A stretch of DNA of 16,665 nt from an uncultured Oscillospiraceae bacterium (GTDB lineage: Bacteria > Bacillota > Clostridia > Oscillospirales > Ruminococcaceae), in NCBI GenBank assembly GCA_900543295.1, contig UQQY01000030.1, forward strand, positions 1-16,665, given 5' to 3'. Below, piece by piece: positions 13,047 through 16,665 of this stretch (its first letter is position 1; each line of letters opens with the position of its first letter). The notes under the pieces were generated by a model. It was given only the letters and a program-made list of their open reading frames with translations. It had not been told where the DNA came from and made no database searches. Position numbers and translations under genes: made by a program.

Positions 13047-14237
13047 CTATGACGGCTGTTTTACATAGTTCAGCGGATTTTGCTGTACGCCGTTAATCCG
13101 CACCTCAAAGTGCACATGGTTGCCGGTAGAGTTGCCTGTTGTGCCGATTCCGGCGATAACCTGCCCCTTCTGCACAACCTGTCCCACACTGACGTCAAGG
13201 CGGCTGCAATGACCATAAAGTGTTGCAACACCGTTGCCGTGGTCAATGATAACATGCCAGCCGTATCCATAGGTCAATTTTTCTACCCTTAAAACCTTTC
13301 CTGCGTCCGCTGCAACAATATTTGTTCCGGCTGCACCAGGAATATCGATTCCTTTATGATAATTTGGTTTACCATAAAGGGTACGCCAGCCAAAATACGA
13401 AGAAATATAGGAACGAGTCGGAACCGGCCATTTCAATTTACCGTCGCCGTAAGAATCGCTGCTGCCCTCGTTTTGAAGCATCTTCTGGATTTCGGCTTCC
13501 AGCGCTTCCTGCTCCTTTTTGTATTTCTCTGCGTTTTCCACGTACTGCTTATTTGCTTGCAGAATAGAGGATTCATTGGCTTCGCTTTCAGCGTAAAGAT
13601 TCTTTAACTCGGTACTCTTAGCATTAACAGAATCACTCGCTTCTTTTAGTTCAGCTTTCTGGGCATCCAGATCAGCTTTCATTTCCTCATACTCATTTTT
13701 TTGCTGATTCAGTACCTCAATCGCGCTGCGATCCTCCTGCGAAATACGTTTTAAAACTTCATAACGATTCAGGAAATCAGAAAAGCTGCTCGCACTGAGT
13801 AAGGTTGAAAGCGTAGAAGAGGAAGTATTCGTAATGTACATCCGCCGAAGCCTTGCAGCAAACAGCTCTTCGCTCTCCTCGATCTCCGCCTCTTTTTCGG
13901 AAATTTCCTTTTCCTTTGCGGTAATCAGCTTATTTACTTCATCAATTTTCTCGTTGTACAGCGAAACCTGCTGCTCAATGTTCAAAATTTGCTCTGTAAG
14001 CTGTTCCTGACGCGCTTTTTCGTCCGCAAGCTTGCCCTGATTTGCATTCAGCTTATTCTGCAAATCTTTAATCTGCTGAGACAGGCTGTCGACCTGATTC
14101 TGCATATCGGAAACGCTTTTAGCCTCTGCCGAAGACGGAGCAAGCGAAAGCGGACTGCAGAAAAACAATACAGCCAACAGCACAGCCATCAAGCCCGCCG
14201 TTTTTCGAGTCCTGTCGTGCGTCCATATTTTTTGCAT
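13047..14237 (-). CDS. Murein hydrolase: coiled-coil plus M23 (LytM) peptidase, FtsEX-linked EnvC/PcsB type
   Basis: The 396-residue exported protein has a signal peptide (basic start, hydrophobic 14-32, likely cleavage after SSAEA, residue 39). A long coiled coil follows (about 41-255, interrupted at about 135-160 by a loop with STLSTLLSASSFSDFLNRYE), then a LytM domain (about 268-392). Unlike E. coli EnvC, the zinc ligands are intact: His294 and Asp298 (HKGID), His376 in HVH (374-376), and the catalytic His343 in YGH. It should therefore cut peptidoglycan peptides itself. The ATG at 14237 follows AAGGGGAA by about 6 bases. It lies 42 bases after ftsX. By analogy with PcsB, CwlO and EnvC, the coiled coil is held by the extracellular loop of FtsX and the hydrolase is activated by FtsE ATP hydrolysis at the septum. 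Partner contact is inference from gene order. Confidence 0.92.
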   Translation of the reverse strand: MQKIWTHDRTRKTAGLMAVLLAVLFFCSPLSLAPSSAEAKSVSDMQNQVDSLSQQIKDLQNKLNANQGKLADEKARQEQLTEQILNIEQQVSLYNEKIDEVNKLITAKEKEISEKEAEIEESEELFAARLRRMYITNTSSSTLSTLLSASSFSDFLNRYEVLKRISQEDRSAIEVLNQQKNEYEEMKADLDAQKAELKEASDSVNAKSTELKNLYAESEANESSILQANKQYVENAEKYKKEQEALEAEIQKMLQNEGSSDSYGDGKLKWPVPTRSYISSYFGWRTLYGKPNYHKGIDIPGAAGTNIVAADAGKVLRVEKLTYGYGWHVIIDHGNGVATLYGHCSRLDVSVGQVVQKGQVIAGIGTTGNSTGNHVHFEVRINGVQQNPLNYVKQPS

Positions 14238-14279
14238 AAACGGTTCCCCTTTTCCCTGTTGTTTGCTCCCAAAAAAACA

Positions 14280-15191
14280 TTAAACCTTTACATGATTTCG
14301 TATGCTGACCAAGCTGCCCAAAACACCCAAAACGGTACCCGTTCCGGCGAAGAACAACGCGAGCCAAGGCGCAATCGAAGCAAACGGTACTACACTGTCA
14401 AATGCCGATTGCAGCCAATAGGACGACATTCCATCCGTAAAGGCGCCAATTAAATATGAGTATCCGGCCCAGATTGCCAAAAACGCGATTAGCGCCGCAA
14501 TCAATCCAAGCGCAAACCCTTCAATCACAAACGGAATACGGATAAAGGAATTGCGCGCGCCGACGAATTTCATGATATTGATTTCCTTGCGGCGCGTAAA
14601 AATCGTAGCGCGGATTGTATTTGCAATAATGACCAATGAGATCACTGCCAAAGCGATAATGATAATCGTGCCCATTGTGCCCACTGTATCCTGAATATAA
14701 GTAAGCGTGTCGGCGACTTCTCCGGATGCGTTCACTACATCGACGCCGGAAATCTCTTTGAGCGCCGCCTGTGTATCGCGCGTCTTCGAAATATCGTCAA
14801 TCTTTACCACAAAGCTGTCCGGAATCGGATTCGTTTCCCCTTCGTATCCGTCCAGAAGATAGCTCTCATCGCCAAACTGTCTTTTGGTATTGGCGAGGCC
14901 CTCCTCTGCTGAAACAAACGTAACCTCTGTCACATTGGGGGCGGCGCTGATCTCATTCTCTGCGGCGGAAAGCTCTTCATCTGAAAGGCCGTCTACCATA
15001 TAGACGCACATCTCGCTTTGTCCCTCGACATACTGAACCATGCTGTTGACGTTTACCGTCAGCAAAAATGCCGCGCCCACAATCAAAAGGCAGGTGGTCA
15101 AAACGCCAATAGAGGTAAGCGACATAATCCGGTTGCGCCATAAATTACGCAATCCTTCTTTTAAAAGATAACGGAAACTGGATGGCTTCAT
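14280..15191 (-). CDS. ftsX: Cell division protein FtsX
   Basis: The 303-residue membrane subunit of the FtsEX ABC-type complex. Four transmembrane segments are seen near 22-46, 172-194, 220-248 and 274-297. A large extracellular loop (about 47-171) would contact the murein hydrolase, and a second short loop (about 249-273) lies between TM3 and TM4. The N-terminal LKEGLRNLWRNRIMSLTSIG (10-29) and the cytoplasmic FTRRKEINIMKFVGAR (198-213) are characteristic FtsX motifs. Length is typical for the Gram-positive protein. The ATG at 15191 overlaps the ftsE stop by 4 bases, the usual coupling. The complex uses ATP to transmit a signal outward rather than to move a substrate. Confidence 0.96.
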   Translation of the reverse strand: MKPSSFRYLLKEGLRNLWRNRIMSLTSIGVLTTCLLIVGAAFLLTVNVNSMVQYVEGQSEMCVYMVDGLSDEELSAAENEISAAPNVTEVTFVSAEEGLANTKRQFGDESYLLDGYEGETNPIPDSFVVKIDDISKTRDTQAALKEISGVDVVNASGEVADTLTYIQDTVGTMGTIIIIALAVISLVIIANTIRATIFTRRKEINIMKFVGARNSFIRIPFVIEGFALGLIAALIAFLAIWAGYSYLIGAFTDGMSSYWLQSAFDSVVPFASIAPWLALFFAGTGTVLGVLGSLVSIRNHVKV

Positions 15192-15874
15192 ATCGGATCA
15201 CCATCCTTTCCGCGTATCTCATCCTTTGAAACCGTACCATGATCGATCGTAACGATTCTTCCACCGAAGCGCCGCACCATTTCATGCTCATGCGTTACCA
15301 TCAGAATTGTCGTGCCGCATTGATTGATTCCCTCAAGCAATTCGACAATTTCATACGAAAGCTCCGGATCGATGTTGCCTGTCGGTTCATCCGCGATAAT
15401 AATCGGCGGATCGTTTACAAGTGCGCGTGCCAATGCAACGCGCTGCTGTTCGCCGCCGGAAATTTCATGCGGAAAACGCTTCGCTTTTTTCTCAAGCCCC
15501 ATCAAATTCAGAATATACGGCACACGATTGCGGATTACCTTTGCTGAGGTATCCGTTACCCGCAAGCTGAACGCAACGTTTTCATACACCGTCATATTCG
15601 GAATCAGACGGAAATCCTGAAAAACGACGCCCAGCTTTCGGCGGTAATTTGGAATTTGCCTTTGCTTTAACCGTCCGACATTTACGCCGTCCACGCTTAC
15701 AATCCCGCTGGTCGCAGTTTTTTCACGCAGCAAAAGCTTAATAATCGAACTTTTTCCGGCGCCCGATGCGCCCACAATGAAGACAAACTCCCCTTTGTCC
15801 ACATGCAGGTTTACATCCTCCAAAGCGGAGGTCTGCCGGTCGTATTTTAACGATACGTGACTTAAGTCTATCAT
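15188..15874 (-). CDS. ftsE: Cell division ATP-binding protein FtsE
   Basis: The 228-residue ATPase subunit of FtsEX acts at the inner face of the membrane. It has Walker A GASGAGKSS (35-43), Q-loop VFQDFRL (84-90), ABC signature SGGEQQR (139-145), Walker B IIIADEPTG (158-166) and the switch His195 in VTHEHEMV. The sequence FQDFRLIPNMTVYENVAF (85-102) is typical of FtsE. The ATG at 15874 follows GGGAGAG closely. It is the first gene of the ftsE-ftsX-M23-S41 operon, 62 bases after the PucR-type regulator gene. No clear promoter was seen in that gap, so it may be read from upstream. The downstream ftsX start overlaps its stop. Confidence 0.96.
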   Translation of the reverse strand: MIDLSHVSLKYDRQTSALEDVNLHVDKGEFVFIVGASGAGKSSIIKLLLREKTATSGIVSVDGVNVGRLKQRQIPNYRRKLGVVFQDFRLIPNMTVYENVAFSLRVTDTSAKVIRNRVPYILNLMGLEKKAKRFPHEISGGEQQRVALARALVNDPPIIIADEPTGNIDPELSYEIVELLEGINQCGTTILMVTHEHEMVRRFGGRIVTIDHGTVSKDEIRGKDGDPI

Positions 15875-15936
15875 AGCTTCTCTCCCAATTCACTCTGCTG
15901 CATATGATAATCTGTCACAAAGCCGTCTGCCCGCGC

Positions 15937-16665
15937 TTAAAATTTGGTCGGAACCGCGGTCAGATACTTTTTAACCATCAACGCGATTTTGAAAACAATC
16001 GCATGGTCAAATTCACGCAGATCAAGCCCTGTCAGCTTTTTGATCTTCTCAAGGCGATAGACCAGCGTATTTCTGTGTACAAACAGCTTTCTGGAAGTTT
16101 CCGAAACATTTAAGTTGTTTTCAAAAAACTTATGAATGGTAAACAGTGTCTCCTGATCCAGCGAATCGATCGAACCGTGCTTGAACACTTCGTTTAAGAA
16201 GGAGGTGCACAGCGTGGTCGGCAACTGATAAATCAGGCGGGCAATGCCCAGATTTTCATAGCAGACGATGTTCTGCTCCGTATCAAACACCTTTCCAACT
16301 TCAAGCGCAACCTGCGCCTCTTTAAAGGAGCGCGCAAGATCCTTGACGCCGGTAACCGTTGTGCCGATGCCGACGGCGGACTTTGTGTAAAACTCAGAGC
16401 TCAAAGTGTCTACAATCGAGCCTGCGAGCTTTTCAAGATCGCGGGCCTCAATTCCGAGCTTCGTCTCTTTCACCAGAACGATATCGCTCTCATTGATGGT
16501 AAAGACGTAATCCTTCTGTTTATCCGGGAAGAGGTTCTGGATCACATCATATGCCGAAACCTCGTTGGTGGACAAAATACGGATCAAAAGTGCAACGCGG
16601 CTGACATCATTGGAAAAATGAAGCTCGCGCGCTTTACATAAATATCGCCCGGAAGAATGTTGTCA
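15937..16665 (-). CDS. PucR/CdaR-type helix-turn-helix regulator (partial, apparent frameshift near 16632)
   Basis: The visible part has a GGDEF-like middle region (KSAVGIGTTVTGVKDLARSF and following, about 16407-16310) and the PucR-type C-terminal helix-turn-helix: FFENNLNVSETSRKLFVHRN then TLVYRLEKIKKLTGL (about 16130-16015). The family contains carbohydrate-diacid and purine regulators; the signal here is unknown. The gene runs off the right edge. The longest single frame begins at a TTG at 16587 with no ribosome site, yet the same frame upstream encodes ARELHFSNDVSRVALLIR, clearly family sequence, and then hits a TGA at 16665-16663. The other frame there encodes DNILPGDIYVK, the family sequence that should come just before. 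One missing base near 16632 would join them. It may be a pseudogene or a sequencing error. It lies 62 bases before ftsE on the same strand. Confidence 0.85.

Noticed and set aside
16626..16640. Programmed -1 frameshift in the PucR-type regulator
   Set aside because: The junction (TAAAGCG) does not form an X-XXY-YYZ slippery heptamer and no stimulatory structure was seen; an indel is simpler.

Overview
The window looks like chromosomal DNA of a Gram-positive clostridium (class Clostridia, Lachnospiraceae/Oscillospiraceae-like). This rests on the gene families (ftsE-ftsX-M23 peptidase-S41 order, meso-diaminopimelate dehydrogenase, DUF1848, paired RlmCD-type methyltransferases), strong AGGAGG-type ribosome binding sites, and moderate GC content. 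The genus is not identifiable from the sequence alone. Every gene except one MATE transporter lies on the minus strand. No tRNA, rRNA, CRISPR array, insertion sequence or phage gene was seen. No gene-free stretch exceeds about 230 bases.

Region A (1-7452, minus strand) is one tightly packed run of nine genes, read from right to left: trmO (tRNA t6A methylation), a GNAT-like acyltransferase, a DUF1848 protein with a C-terminal radical-SAM-like cysteine motif, a cysteine-rich flavodoxin-fold protein, a second flavodoxin-fold protein, ddh, an SGNH hydrolase, a TRAM-less RlmCD-like RNA methyltransferase, and the start of a membrane glycosyltransferase that runs off the left edge. Gaps are 34 bases or less and two pairs overlap by 4 bases, so it is probably one transcript. 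Its promoter was not found with confidence.

Region B (7679-10062) is a divergent, distinctly AT-richer pair: a LysR-type regulator (minus) and a MATE efflux transporter (plus). They share a 122-base intergenic region holding a perfect palindrome over the predicted transporter promoter. It looks like an acquired, self-regulated efflux cassette.

Region C (10143-11528, minus) is a full-length TRAM-containing RlmCD/RlmD-type 23S rRNA methyltransferase, a paralogue of the one in region A. A strong intrinsic terminator precedes it.

Region D (11719-15874, minus) is the division-linked cell-wall hydrolysis operon: ftsE, ftsX, a coiled-coil M23 peptidase with intact zinc ligands, and a divergent S41 protease. 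FtsEX is expected to gate the M23 hydrolase from across the membrane. The S41 protein has Cys where the catalytic Ser belongs and has lost the usual NPGG signature. A 13-bp perfect hairpin separates it from the hydrolase gene.

Region E (15937-16665, minus) is the C-terminal part of a PucR/CdaR-type regulator, cut by the right edge and apparently carrying a one-base frameshift near 16632.

The observations most worth a second look are the Ser-to-Cys S41 protease, the DUF1848/split flavoprotein neighbourhood, the LysR-MATE palindrome and the regulator frameshift.
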